DNA from: Amarolinea aalborgensis
GTDB taxonomy: Bacteria > Chloroflexota > Anaerolineae > SSC4 > Amarolineaceae
DNA length: 64,000 nucleotides
Assembly: GCF_900491745.1 (NCBI RefSeq)
Contig: NZ_UETR01000001.1
Location: forward strand, 434,001-498,000
Direction: 5' to 3'
Below are positions 14,527-23,623 of this stretch, piece after piece; positions within the stretch are counted from its first letter, which is position 1; the number at the start of each line of letters is the position of its first letter. The notes below the pieces were generated by a model. It made no database searches, was not told the origin of the DNA, and saw only the letters and a program-made list of their open reading frames with translations. A program made the translations under genes and the position numbers.

Positions 14527-15804
14527 ATGCAATGTCCCATGTGTCAGTCAGAGATTGAGGAGGGAAGCGGTGAATGCCCCGAATGTATGCAGCCGCTTTG
14601 CCCGGCGTGCGGCGCGGCGGTGAGCGCAGAGGATGACGTGTGCCCTGAGTGCGGCGCCGAATTCATGCTCACGTGCCCGACGTGCGGCGCTGAGGTGGAG
14701 CCGGATGCCCTGGCTTGCCCGCAGTGCGGCGCCGAATTCACTTTTCCTTGCCCCTCCTGCGGCGCACCCGTGTTCGAGGGCAGCGAGGCTTGCCCAACCT
14801 GTGACGTAGATCTATGCCCGGATTGCGGCGCGCTGCTGCCAGACGATGCGCTGAGCTGCTCGCGCTGCGGGTTGGTGTTTGATCTTGTGTGCTCGGCATG
14901 CGGCGCCGAACTTCCGGCCGGCGCCGTTAACTGCCCTGTCTGCGGCGCCTCGCTCGTGACTGACGGCGACGAGTCGTCAGTCACGGCGCCTCAGTGGTCT
15001 GACGTGCCTGGAATTTTCAGCAGCCGGCCGGTTGTGGCTTCAGGGCCTGGGTATAGCGCCCAGGTGGATCTGCCGACAGGCCGCTGCCCGTCATGCGGCG
15101 CAGAAGTCTTCTTGGAACAGGGCAACTGCCTCGTATGCGGCCAGCCGTTTTGCCCGCGCTGCGGCGCCCGTGTGGACGAAGATGATGTGCGCTGTCAGGC
15201 GTGCAGCCTGGCGCTGGAATTCGGCTGTCCGGCTTGCGCTTTCACCTTGCTCAGCCAGGCAAGCGAATGCCCAAACTGCGGCCGCTCGTTCGTGCGCGTC
15301 TGTCCGCGCTGCGGCGGTCGCGTGTTTGGCGCGGCCAACGCCTGCGACGCCTGCGGTCAGACGTTCGACTTGGCTGGGCGTCCCAGCGGCGAAGTGTTCA
15401 GCGTCGGTGGTGTGCTGGTCATGGTGCGTTGTCCCCTCTGCCGCAGCGAGTTTCCGCTGGCGAAAGGCGCGTGCCGCACCTGCGGGCATCGCATCTGCAC
15501 ACGGTGCGCGCTGGTCTTGACGCCTGAGGACAGCGTTTGCCCGCGCTGTGGACAGGCGGCTGCGCCGGCGCCGACCTTTGCCTGTCCTGAGTGCGCAGCT
15601 CGTCTGCCAGTGGGCAGCAGCGAATGCAGCGCCTGCGGCGCCAGCCTCTGCCCCCAATGCCAACGTGTGGTTGATTCAGATGCGACGCGCTGTTTTGCCT
15701 GCGGCGCGCGTTTCCTTTTGACCTGTGATCATTGCGGCGGCGAAGTTGACGCTGATGATGTGACCTGTCCACATTGCGGCGAGCGCTTCGAAGAACCGGC
15801 ATGA
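14527..15804 (+). CDS. Tandem zinc-ribbon protein with thirty CxxC motifs
   Basis: The 425-residue protein consists almost wholly of zinc-ribbon units: I count thirty CxxC motifs, spaced as CxxC-(about 4-14)-CxxC, enough for about fifteen zinc sites. They fall in three blocks separated by two low-Cys linkers at about residues 147-180 and 285-300. Between knuckles the recurring text is 'GAEF', 'GASLCPQC' or 'GARVDEDDV', so the array grew by internal duplication. There is no signal peptide or membrane segment, so it is cytoplasmic. The start has GGAGGAG seven bases upstream. Double zinc-ribbon arrays usually mediate protein or nucleic-acid contacts; no enzymatic domain is visible. I know of no specific function for a protein of this type. 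Confidence 0.85.
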   Translation: MQCPMCQSEIEEGSGECPECMQPLCPACGAAVSAEDDVCPECGAEFMLTCPTCGAEVEPDALACPQCGAEFTFPCPSCGAPVFEGSEACPTCDVDLCPDCGALLPDDALSCSRCGLVFDLVCSACGAELPAGAVNCPVCGASLVTDGDESSVTAPQWSDVPGIFSSRPVVASGPGYSAQVDLPTGRCPSCGAEVFLEQGNCLVCGQPFCPRCGARVDEDDVRCQACSLALEFGCPACAFTLLSQASECPNCGRSFVRVCPRCGGRVFGAANACDACGQTFDLAGRPSGEVFSVGGVLVMVRCPLCRSEFPLAKGACRTCGHRICTRCALVLTPEDSVCPRCGQAAAPAPTFACPECAARLPVGSSECSACGASLCPQCQRVVDSDATRCFACGARFLLTCDHCGGEVDADDVTCPHCGERFEEPA

Positions 15805-15831
15805 GGCCGCGGGTGAAACCCGGGCCATGCA

Positions 15832-16317
15832 TCAGCGTCGCTTTGGAGTCGCTGCGTAGATGAGGCTGCCCACGGTGCCGAGCAAGGTTGCCAGCACGAC
15901 GGTCAGAATCGCAATCAGCGCGGCCAGTACGAAGAGGCCGCCGGTGCTGAACACGTCGGCCGGCGCCAGGCCCAGCCCGCTCAGCAGATCAGCCACCCAA
16001 GGCGGCAGCTGGGCGAGAATAGCCTCACTGCCGCCGGTCATAGGCAGCGCCAACGGCACCGTCGCCAGCCCTACGACGCCATCGGCCAGGCCTGTTACCA
16101 GGCCAGCCAGGAAGCCAAGCTGAGCAATGCGTTGTTTGGATGTTTGAGGACGGCGGCGCAGTTGCAGATAGGCAGCCAGCATCCCGATGCCAACGTATAA
16201 AAGCAGGCTGATCGGCATGATCAGGCAGCCGAAGAAGGGAATCAACGCCAGCAAGGAGAGAATGATGCTGGCGGCTGCTCCCAAAATGCCGGCGCGTAGG
16301 CCGGGATGACGTGTCAA
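15832..16317 (-). CDS. Small four-helix membrane protein of unknown function
   Basis: The 161-residue protein has about four hydrophobic segments: residues 8-30, 33-52, 66-92 and 125-155 ('LFVLAALIAILTVVLATLLG'). A short basic loop 'QLRRRPQTSKQR' follows the second segment. It lies convergent to the zinc-ribbon gene and divergent from the ribosomal cluster. I do not recognise the family. Gly/Ala/Leu-rich helices without charged residues inside them argue against a transporter and for a small structural or regulatory membrane protein. Confidence 0.65.
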   Translation of the reverse strand: MTRHPGLRAGILGAAASIILSLLALIPFFGCLIMPISLLLYVGIGMLAAYLQLRRRPQTSKQRIAQLGFLAGLVTGLADGVVGLATVPLALPMTGGSEAILAQLPPWVADLLSGLGLAPADVFSTGGLFVLAALIAILTVVLATLLGTVGSLIYAATPKRR

Positions 16318-16406
16318 GGCAGGCTCCCCGTGTAGTATGGTGGGGTTGATTATACCATGCGATTACACGCGGCTTGAAATCAGCCAAGTGTACGCAATGG
16401 GCAGAT

Positions 16407-16435
16407 TTGACCTGTCATCAATCTATGGTTATAAT
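16407..16435 (+). promoter_or_regulatory. Main promoter of the str-S10-spc-alpha cluster
   Basis: TTGACC at 16407-16412 and a perfect TATAAT at 16430-16435 are 17 bases apart, one of the strongest promoter matches in the window. Transcription should start near 16442, 147 bases before rpsL. Confidence 0.85.
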
Positions 16436-16441
16436 GCGCCC

Positions 16442-16588
16442 CATATTAGGGCTGGCGAGACAACGTCGGCCCTTTTTCCCGCCTCGCTCCTGTTCCGCAG
16501 ATTGCGGACGATGGGAATGGCGCCGGTAAAGGCCTCAGGCCTGGCGCGCGGGCGGTTTTGTGTTGCCTGAGGCCAGTTATCGCGGAGG
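16442..16588 (+). promoter_or_regulatory. Structured leader of the ribosomal-protein cluster (candidate attenuator)
   Basis: The rpsL leader can form a hairpin closed by AGGGC (16448-16452) and GCCCT (16469-16473) followed directly by five T residues, which resembles a weak intrinsic terminator. A CCGCA/TGCGG hairpin lies near 16495-16507. A perfect 10-base inverted repeat, GGCCTCAGGC (16531-16540) with GCCTGAGGCC (16565-16574), lies just before the ribosome-binding site. Such leaders often carry binding sites for a ribosomal protein of the operon, here probably S7 or S12. The regulator is inference. Confidence 0.5.
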
Positions 16589-17056
16589 ATGAAATTGCCT
16601 ACCATCAATCAGTTGATTCGTAAGGGCCGTTTGCCCCAGAAGGCCAAGGAAAAGGCGCCTGCATTGCGTTTTTCGTATAACGCGTTGAGCGGCAGGACAC
16701 AGCGCATCAAGACTGGCAACCCTTTCAAGCGGGGCGTCTGCACCCAAGTGCGCACCACTACACCGAAGAAACCGAACTCGGCGCTGCGCAAAATTGCGCG
16801 TGTTCGTTTGACGAACGGTATTGAAGTGACCGCCTATATTCCGGGCGAGGGTCATCGCTTGCAGGAACACTCGGTTGTGCTGATCCGCGGCGGTCGTGTC
16901 AAGGACCTGCCCGGCGTGCGCTACCACATTGTGCGCGGCGCGTTGGATACCACCGGTGTGGATAATCGCAAGCGCGGTCGTTCCAAGTATGGCTCCAAGC
17001 GACCGAAGGCCGGACAGGTCGCTAAGGGCAAGGCGCCAGTCAAGGGCAAAAAGTAA
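16589..17056 (+). CDS. rpsL: 30S ribosomal protein S12
   Basis: The 155-residue S12 has the decoding-centre signatures 'TTTPKKPNSALRK' and 'LQEHSVVLIRGGRVKDLPGVRYH'. Lys61 corresponds to the E. coli streptomycin-site lysine, so the wild-type sensitive form is predicted. Compared with E. coli it has an insertion of about 20 residues at 27-47 ('RFSYNALSGRTQRIKTGNPF'), as also seen in many Gram-positive S12 proteins, and a Lys/Gly-rich C-terminal tail. It is the first gene of the cluster, with GGAGG before the ATG. Its mRNA leader is structured. Confidence 0.98.
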   Translation: MKLPTINQLIRKGRLPQKAKEKAPALRFSYNALSGRTQRIKTGNPFKRGVCTQVRTTTPKKPNSALRKIARVRLTNGIEVTAYIPGEGHRLQEHSVVLIRGGRVKDLPGVRYHIVRGALDTTGVDNRKRGRSKYGSKRPKAGQVAKGKAPVKGKK

Positions 17057-17131
17057 TCAGGTTTCTGGCGCTGGGTGGAAGCCAGGCAAGTAGCTGCCAT
17101 CCGGTGTTCGAAATGTCCTGCGGAGGTTTGT

Positions 17132-17602
17132 ATGTCAAGACGAAATCGCGCCGAGTTTCGACCGATTATTCCAGATAGCCGTTATAGCAATGAAACGCTG
17201 ACCAGATTGATCAACCGGATCATGCAGCGGGGCAAAAAGAGCGTAGCCGAACGCATTGTCTATTCAGCGCTCGACATCGTTGAGGGCAAGACCAAGAAAT
17301 CCCCAATGGATGTCTTTGAGTCGGCTCTACGCAATGTGACGCCGTCGCTTGAAGTGAAGCCCCGCCGCGTCGGCGGTGCAACCTACCAGGTGCCGGTTGA
17401 AATCGAGCCGGAACGGCGTGACGCATTGGCGCTGCGCTGGCTTGTGCAGGCGGCGCGTAATCGCCCTGGCCGCACCATGGCCGAAAGGCTGGCGAGCGAG
17501 TTGATGGATGCGGCCGCCAATCAAGGCAACGCGTACAAGAAGAAGGAAGATACGCATAAGATGGCAGACGCCAACAGGGCGTTTGCGCACTATCGCTGGT
17601 AA
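17132..17602 (+). CDS. rpsG: 30S ribosomal protein S7
   Basis: The 156-residue protein is the standard S7 length and begins 'MSRRNRAEFRPIIPD', with 'KKSVAERIVYSALDIVE' and 'GGATYQVPVEI' in the 16S-binding core and 'NRPGRTMAERLASELMDAA' later. The ATG at 17132 has GGAGG six bases upstream, while an upstream in-frame codon lacks one. S7 nucleates the 30S head and in many bacteria represses the str operon. It sits between rpsL and fusA, as usual. Confidence 0.98.
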   Translation: MSRRNRAEFRPIIPDSRYSNETLTRLINRIMQRGKKSVAERIVYSALDIVEGKTKKSPMDVFESALRNVTPSLEVKPRRVGGATYQVPVEIEPERRDALALRWLVQAARNRPGRTMAERLASELMDAAANQGNAYKKKEDTHKMADANRAFAHYRW

Positions 17603-17757
17603 ACCAGCGGTCGCGCCCCGCCTCGAACACGTCGTAGAAACAGCGACGTGAGCGGGGCAACAACCTAGCTTGACCGTCGTTTGTAGAAGATTGTTTTTTG
17701 GCGACGAAGGGCAGAGCCAGTCTTTGCCCTTCGTCCTTGTCTGAAGGATCAGCAGCT

Positions 17758-19827
17758 ATGGCCCGTGAATTTTCATTAGAACGCATCCGCAACATCGGCA
17801 TTATTGCTCATATTGATGCGGGCAAGACAACAACGACCGAGCGTGTGCTCTTCTATTCTGGACGCACCTATCGCTTGGGCAATGTGGATGAAGGCACCAC
17901 CGTCACTGACTGGATGGAGCAGGAGAAAGAGCGCGGCATCACGATTACCGCGGCCGCCATCACCACCTCGTGGCGCGATTATCAGATCAATCTGATTGAC
18001 ACGCCAGGCCACATTGACTTTACGGCCGAAGTGCAGCGTTCTCTGCGTGTGTTGGATGGCGGCGTTGTCGTGTTCGATGCCGTGGCCGGCGTGGAGCCGC
18101 AATCGGAAACCGTTTGGCGTCAGGCCAACCGCTATGGTGTGCCGCGTATCTGCTTCGTCAACAAGATGGATCGCATCGGCGCCGATTTTTGGCGCACGAT
18201 TGACATGATCCGCACGCGCTTGGGAGCCAAGCCTTTGCCTGTGCAGATTCCGATCGGCGCGCAAGAGACGTTCAAGGGCGCGGTGGATCTGATGGAAATG
18301 CAAGCGGTTGTCTTCACGGACGAACTGGGCGCTTCGCCTCAGATTGGTGAGATTCCGGCTGATTTGCAGGCTGACGCCAAACACTGGCGCGACAAGATGA
18401 TCGAGGCTATTGCCGAAACCGATGAAGAATTAACCCTGAAGTTCTTGGAAGGCGAGGAGATCACCACGGCGGAGTTGCGTGTGGCGCTGCGCCGCGCCAC
18501 CCTGGGCAGTCACCTGGTGCCGGTGCTGTGCGGCAGCTCGCTGCGCAACAAGGGCGTCCAGCCCCTGTTGGATGCTGTGGTTGACTATCTGCCCTCGCCG
18601 GTAGATATTCCGCCGGTGTACGGCCTTGATCCAGACACCAATGTCGAGAAGATTCGACCCACGAATGATGCCGCGCCTCTCTCGGCGCTGGTCTTCAAGA
18701 TCGTCGCCGATCCCTATGTGGGACGTCTCGCCTATGTGCGCGTCTATTCGGGCGTGCTCAGCGCCAGCAGCGGCGTGATCAATTCGACCAAGGGGCGCAA
18801 GGAGCGCATCGGTCGCCTGATGCGGATGCGCGCCAATCAGCGAGAAGACCTCACCGAGATTCCGGCGGGTGAGATTGGCGCCATTATTGGCCTCAAACAG
18901 ACCTTTACGGGCGACACCTTGTGCGATCCGGCCGACCAGGTGATTCTCGAATCCATCTCTTTCCCTGAGCCAGTCATTATGATTGCGATTGAGCCGAAGA
19001 CCAAAGCCGATCAAGATAAGATGTCCATGGCCCTGCAGCGCCTGGCGGAAGAAGATCCAACCTTTAAGGTTAAGGTGGATGAGCAAACCGGCCAGACCTT
19101 GATTGCAGGCATGGGTGAATTGCACCTGGAAGTCCTGGTGGACCGTATGCTGCGTGAGTTCCGCGTGCAGGCGAAAGTCGGACGGCCCCAGGTGGCTTAT
19201 CGCGAGACCATCACGAAGAAGGTCAAGGTCCAAGGCCGTTTTATTCGTCAAAGCGGCGGCCGCGGTCAGTATGGCGATGTGTGGCTGGAATTGGAGCCGT
19301 TGGCGCCCGGCGAAGGTTTCTTGTTTGAAGACAAGACCGTGGGCGGCGTCGTGCCACGCGAGTACATGGGCGCCATTCAGTCGGGCATCAAAGAGGCGAT
19401 GGAGAACGGCATCATTGGCGGATTCCCGCTGATTGACATGACGGCGCGGCTAGTGGATGGTTCGTACCATGAGGTGGACTCCTCGGAGTTGGCCTTCAAG
19501 ATTGCTGCCTCCATGGCCCTCAAGGAAGGCGCGCAGAAGGCCGGGCCTGTTCTCTTGGAGCCGATCATGAAGGTGGAAGTGGTCACCCCTGAGGACTACG
19601 TGGGCGATGTCATCGGCGACCTGAGCTCACGCCGCGGCCAGATTGACGGCATCGAGATGCACTCCACGGGCACGCAGGCCGTGCGCGCGTTCATCCCGCT
19701 GGCGTCTATGTTTGGCTATGCCACAGACCTGCGCTCCCGCACGCAGGGACGCGGGGTTTTCACCCAGGAGTTTGATCATTACCAGCCGGTGTCGGCCGAG
19801 CAGACCCAGAAGTTGCTCAATCGCTGA
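17758..19827 (+). CDS. fusA: Translation elongation factor G
   Basis: The 689-residue GTPase has G1 'AHIDAGKTTTTER' at residues 17-29, switch II 'DTPGHIDF', and 'NKMDRIGADF', then the domain II to V sequence including 'GMGELHLEVLVDRM' and 'RGQYGDVWLELEPL'. It drives tRNA-mRNA translocation and, with the recycling factor, ribosome splitting. The ATG at 17758 follows GAAGGA; an in-frame upstream start would add 20 non-conserved residues. It is co-directional with rpsG and separated from tuf by 230 bases that hold a promoter. Confidence 0.98.
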   Translation: MAREFSLERIRNIGIIAHIDAGKTTTTERVLFYSGRTYRLGNVDEGTTVTDWMEQEKERGITITAAAITTSWRDYQINLIDTPGHIDFTAEVQRSLRVLDGGVVVFDAVAGVEPQSETVWRQANRYGVPRICFVNKMDRIGADFWRTIDMIRTRLGAKPLPVQIPIGAQETFKGAVDLMEMQAVVFTDELGASPQIGEIPADLQADAKHWRDKMIEAIAETDEELTLKFLEGEEITTAELRVALRRATLGSHLVPVLCGSSLRNKGVQPLLDAVVDYLPSPVDIPPVYGLDPDTNVEKIRPTNDAAPLSALVFKIVADPYVGRLAYVRVYSGVLSASSGVINSTKGRKERIGRLMRMRANQREDLTEIPAGEIGAIIGLKQTFTGDTLCDPADQVILESISFPEPVIMIAIEPKTKADQDKMSMALQRLAEEDPTFKVKVDEQTGQTLIAGMGELHLEVLVDRMLREFRVQAKVGRPQVAYRETITKKVKVQGRFIRQSGGRGQYGDVWLELEPLAPGEGFLFEDKTVGGVVPREYMGAIQSGIKEAMENGIIGGFPLIDMTARLVDGSYHEVDSSELAFKIAASMALKEGAQKAGPVLLEPIMKVEVVTPEDYVGDVIGDLSSRRGQIDGIEMHSTGTQAVRAFIPLASMFGYATDLRSRTQGRGVFTQEFDHYQPVSAEQTQKLLNR

Positions 19828-19906
19828 GTCGCGCACACCCAAAACGCAGGCCAATGATGTGGCAAGGCGAGGACTGCGGATTTTTTCACCGTCTAGCCCA
19901 AAGTAT

Positions 19907-19934
19907 TTGCCAAGATCGTTGTTCTACGTATAAT
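19907..19934 (+). promoter_or_regulatory. Internal promoter upstream of tuf
   Basis: TTGCCA at 19907-19912 and a perfect TATAAT at 19929-19934 are 16 bases apart. Transcription would start near 19941 and give a leader of about 117 bases. An extra promoter for tuf fits the need for more EF-Tu than ribosomes. Confidence 0.72.
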
Positions 19935-20057
19935 AATTAGGTTTGCGCGACGAGATTCAGATAGATACGAAACTAAAAAACATAGAACTTACGACCTGGA
20001 GTGCGCACGACGACTCTCGGTGTCGTTTCAGATTTGTGAAAGGAGTCATTCGGAGCT

Positions 20058-21257
<1,200 letters not shown>

Positions 21258-21277
21258 CATCCAAGCAAGGGTGGGAA

Positions 21278-21310
21278 CAAGAGAGAAGCGCCGTAGGGCC
21301 TTCTCTCTTG
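21278..21310 (+). terminator. Hairpin after tuf (possible terminator or processing site)
   Basis: CAAGAGAGAAG at 21278-21288 pairs perfectly with CTTCTCTCTTG at 21300-21310 across an 11-base loop. No T-run follows, so it is more likely a partial terminator, an RNase site or an mRNA-stability element than a full stop before rpsJ. Confidence 0.5.
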
Positions 21311-21335
21311 CTAAATCGTTCACCCAGGGGGAAGC

Positions 21336-21644
21336 ATGGCGAAGCAACGAATCCGCATTAAACTAAAAGCCTACGATCATCGAGTCCTCGATAGCTCAGC
21401 GGCCCAGATTGTAGATGTGGCAGAGCAGACCGGCGCCAATGTGGTTGGCCCAGTTCCGCTGCCCACGCGTATCGAGAAGTTCACTGTTAATCGGTCCCCA
21501 TTTATTGACAAAGATTCGCGTGAACAGTTTGAAATTCGTACGCACAAGCGTTTGATTGATGTGATTGATCCGGGCCAGAAGACAATTGACAAGTTGATGC
21601 ACTTGAATCTTCCGGCGGGTGTTGATATCGAAATAAAGCTGTAA
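21336..21644 (+). CDS. rpsJ: 30S ribosomal protein S10
   Basis: The 102-residue protein is a standard-length S10 with 'KLKAYDHRVLDSSAAQIV', 'GPVPLPT' and 'HKRLIDVIDPGQKTIDKLM'. It binds 16S rRNA in the 30S head and, as NusE, takes part in transcription antitermination. It is the first gene of the S10 part, with GGGGGAAG before the ATG. The long structured spacer after it separates it from rplC. Confidence 0.98.
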   Translation: MAKQRIRIKLKAYDHRVLDSSAAQIVDVAEQTGANVVGPVPLPTRIEKFTVNRSPFIDKDSREQFEIRTHKRLIDVIDPGQKTIDKLMHLNLPAGVDIEIKL

Positions 21645-21666
21645 GCAAAAACAAAACATAAACGAC

Positions 21667-21920
21667 GTGACGAAGCTATCGTTTCGTCGCCTTGTCTGTA
21701 CCGTCCATCACCTGACGCGAGACGGTATGGGGGACGACTAGTCTGTCAGCCAGAGCTGCCATGAACGGTCCCACCACGTGCACGCGACGCTGCGCGAATT
21801 GATCCCAATTCGCCGCGTTGCGCAACTGGAGGGCGCCTGGCAAGTAACGGCCAGACAGGCGCCCTCCAGTTGTTTATGTGAGGCCATCGAAGTCCGGAGC
21901 AGCCGGTCGCCATGCGACCG
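21667..21920 (+). promoter_or_regulatory. Structured spacer between rpsJ and rplC with four hairpins
   Basis: The 369-base gap between rpsJ and the conserved rplC start contains four stems. The first is 21667-21676/21681-21690 (ten pairs with G-U wobbles, loop TATC). The second is TACCGTC 21699-21705 with GACGGTA 21721-21727. The third is a perfect 17-base stem, 21823-21839 with 21856-21872. The fourth is CGGTCGC 21904-21910 with GCGACCG 21914-21920. No gene is evident in it. This is where S10 operons of other bacteria can be controlled through an L4-binding leader, so a cis-acting RNA is plausible. It could also be a palindromic repeat insertion. Confidence 0.55.
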
Positions 21921-22013
21921 ACTATGCGCTGTGATGACCAATCAAAGGAGGATGGGGAGCTGAGGATGATGCGGCGGGGTCAGGCTGCTGGCAGTCCTTG
22001 CTTCTTGGATTGT

Positions 22014-22652
22014 ATGAAGGGTATTATTGGTAGAAAGATCGGCATGACGCAGGTGTTCACCGACAAGGGCAACGTTGTCCCGGTGACTGTCATTGAAGCC
22101 GGGCCGTGCTATGTCATTCAGATTCGCACGCTGGAAAAAGATGGCTATGCCTCTGTGCAGCTTGGTTTTGACGAAGTGAAGCCAAAGCGTTTGACCAAAG
22201 GTGAACTCGGTCATCTGCGCAAGAAGAACCTGGCGCCTCTGCGCACGCTGCGTGAGTTTCGCGCCTTCCGCAACGACAAGATCGAATGGCAGGTTGGTCA
22301 GAAGATTTCGGCTGACGTGTTTGCTGCTGGCGATGTGGTTGACGTTACGGGCATCTCTAAAGGTCGCGGCTTTCAGGGCGGTGTGCGACGTCATGGTTTT
22401 CATGGCGGGCCAAAGACACATGGCCAATCGGATCGTCAGCGCGCACCTGGCTCCATTGGCGCAGGCACCTCGCCTGGCCGTGTGGAGAAGGGCACCCGCA
22501 TGGCAGGGCACATGGGCGCGGCGCGCGTCACCGTGACTAACCTGCGCGTGGTGAAAGTAGACGCTGAGCGCAATCTGCTATTGGTGCGTGGCGCCGTACC
22601 GGGCGCCAAGAATGGCCTGCTGTTTATCCGGGCTGCGCGCAAAGCGGGTTGA
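22014..22652 (+). CDS. rplC: 50S ribosomal protein L3
   Basis: The 212-residue conserved part begins 'MKGIIGRKIGMTQVFTDKG' as in other L3 proteins. It carries 'GISKGRGFQGGVRRHGFHGG' and 'HGQSDRQRAPGSIGAGTSPG', the loop that reaches toward the peptidyl-transferase centre. The start is uncertain. The ATG at 22014 fits the family but has no visible ribosome-binding site. The ATG at 21966 has GGAG six bases upstream and would add a 16-residue N-terminal extension. L3 initiates 50S assembly with L24. It precedes rplD as in all S10 operons. Confidence 0.96.
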   Translation: MKGIIGRKIGMTQVFTDKGNVVPVTVIEAGPCYVIQIRTLEKDGYASVQLGFDEVKPKRLTKGELGHLRKKNLAPLRTLREFRAFRNDKIEWQVGQKISADVFAAGDVVDVTGISKGRGFQGGVRRHGFHGGPKTHGQSDRQRAPGSIGAGTSPGRVEKGTRMAGHMGAARVTVTNLRVVKVDAERNLLLVRGAVPGAKNGLLFIRAARKAG

Positions 22653-22673
22653 TGGGCGCCGGAGGAAAGAATC

Positions 22674-23297
22674 ATGCAAGTACCAGTTCATAACATCAGT
22701 GGCGAAGTAGTCGGGCAGGTTGAACTGCGCGACGACATCTTTGCGGTGCCAGTCAATCGTTCTGTGATGCACCAGGCGTTGGTGCGCCAGCTTGCTAATG
22801 CCCATTTGGGCACCCATGACACCAAGACGCGTTCAGAGGTCAGCGGCGGCGGCAAAAAACCCTGGCGCCAAAAGGGCACAGGACGCGCTCGCCAGGGGAG
22901 CACGCGCGCGCCGCATTGGCGGCACGGCGGCGTTGCCTTTGGGCCGACGCCGCATGCCTACACGCAGGATATGCCGCGCAAGATGCGGCGCCTGGCGATG
23001 CGGTCAGCTCTGTCGGTCAAGGCCGCGGAGCAGCAGATCGTGGTTGTCGAAAGTTTTGCCCTGGAGACGCCCAAGACGAAGACCGTCGTGCAGTTCCTGA
23101 ACAAGGTTGAAGTCAAGCGGAGTGCTCTCATTTTGCTGTCTGAACGCAATGAGACCATGGAGCTGTCGGCCCGCAATCTTCCCAACGTGAAGACGCTGCG
23201 CGCGGGCTATCTCAACGTGCGCGACCTGCTTGGTTATGAAACCCTGGTGGTGCCGTTGGCGGCGCTTGAGCAGATCGAATCCTTCCTGGCGGACTGA
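22674..23297 (+). CDS. rplD: 50S ribosomal protein L4
   Basis: The 207-residue L4 shows 'RSEVSGGGKKPWRQKGTGRAR' and 'RAPHWRHGGVAFGP', the extended loop lining the exit tunnel where macrolide-resistance changes arise in other bacteria. The rest is the globular alpha/beta domain. GGAGG precedes the ATG by eight bases. In E. coli L4 also represses its own operon, so it is a candidate ligand for the structured spacer upstream of rplC. Confidence 0.98.
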   Translation: MQVPVHNISGEVVGQVELRDDIFAVPVNRSVMHQALVRQLANAHLGTHDTKTRSEVSGGGKKPWRQKGTGRARQGSTRAPHWRHGGVAFGPTPHAYTQDMPRKMRRLAMRSALSVKAAEQQIVVVESFALETPKTKTVVQFLNKVEVKRSALILLSERNETMELSARNLPNVKTLRAGYLNVRDLLGYETLVVPLAALEQIESFLAD

Positions 23298-23314
23298 GTC
23301 GGAGGCAATGAGCA

Positions 23315-23608
23315 ATGCATATCTATGAAGTTCTCAAGCGGCCGTTGATCACGGAAAAAACGATGGCTCAGCGTGAATTGGCGAACCAATACGCGTTTGA
23401 GGTGGATCGTCGCGCGAATCGCCATCAGGTGAAAGAGGCGGTGGAGGCGGTTTTTCCCAATGTGAACGTTTTGGACGTGCGCGTCACGAATATGCCGCCT
23501 AAGCACAAGCGAGCCTTCCGGCGGCAGGTCGTGCGCCATACGGCCTGGAAGAAGGCCTATGTCACGCTGGCGCCTGGGCAAACCATCCAGGTGTTTGAAG
23601 GCGTGTAA
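23315..23608 (+). CDS. rplW: 50S ribosomal protein L23
   Basis: The 97-residue L23 shows 'VLKRPLITEKTM', 'NQYAFEVDRRANRHQVKEAV' and 'VTNMPPKHKRAFRR'. L23 surrounds the exit tunnel and docks trigger factor and SRP. The ATG lies 17 bases after rplD with GGAGG upstream. Length and order are standard. Confidence 0.97.
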   Translation: MHIYEVLKRPLITEKTMAQRELANQYAFEVDRRANRHQVKEAVEAVFPNVNVLDVRVTNMPPKHKRAFRRQVVRHTAWKKAYVTLAPGQTIQVFEGV

Positions 23609-23623
23609 CGAGGAGTTAAAGCG

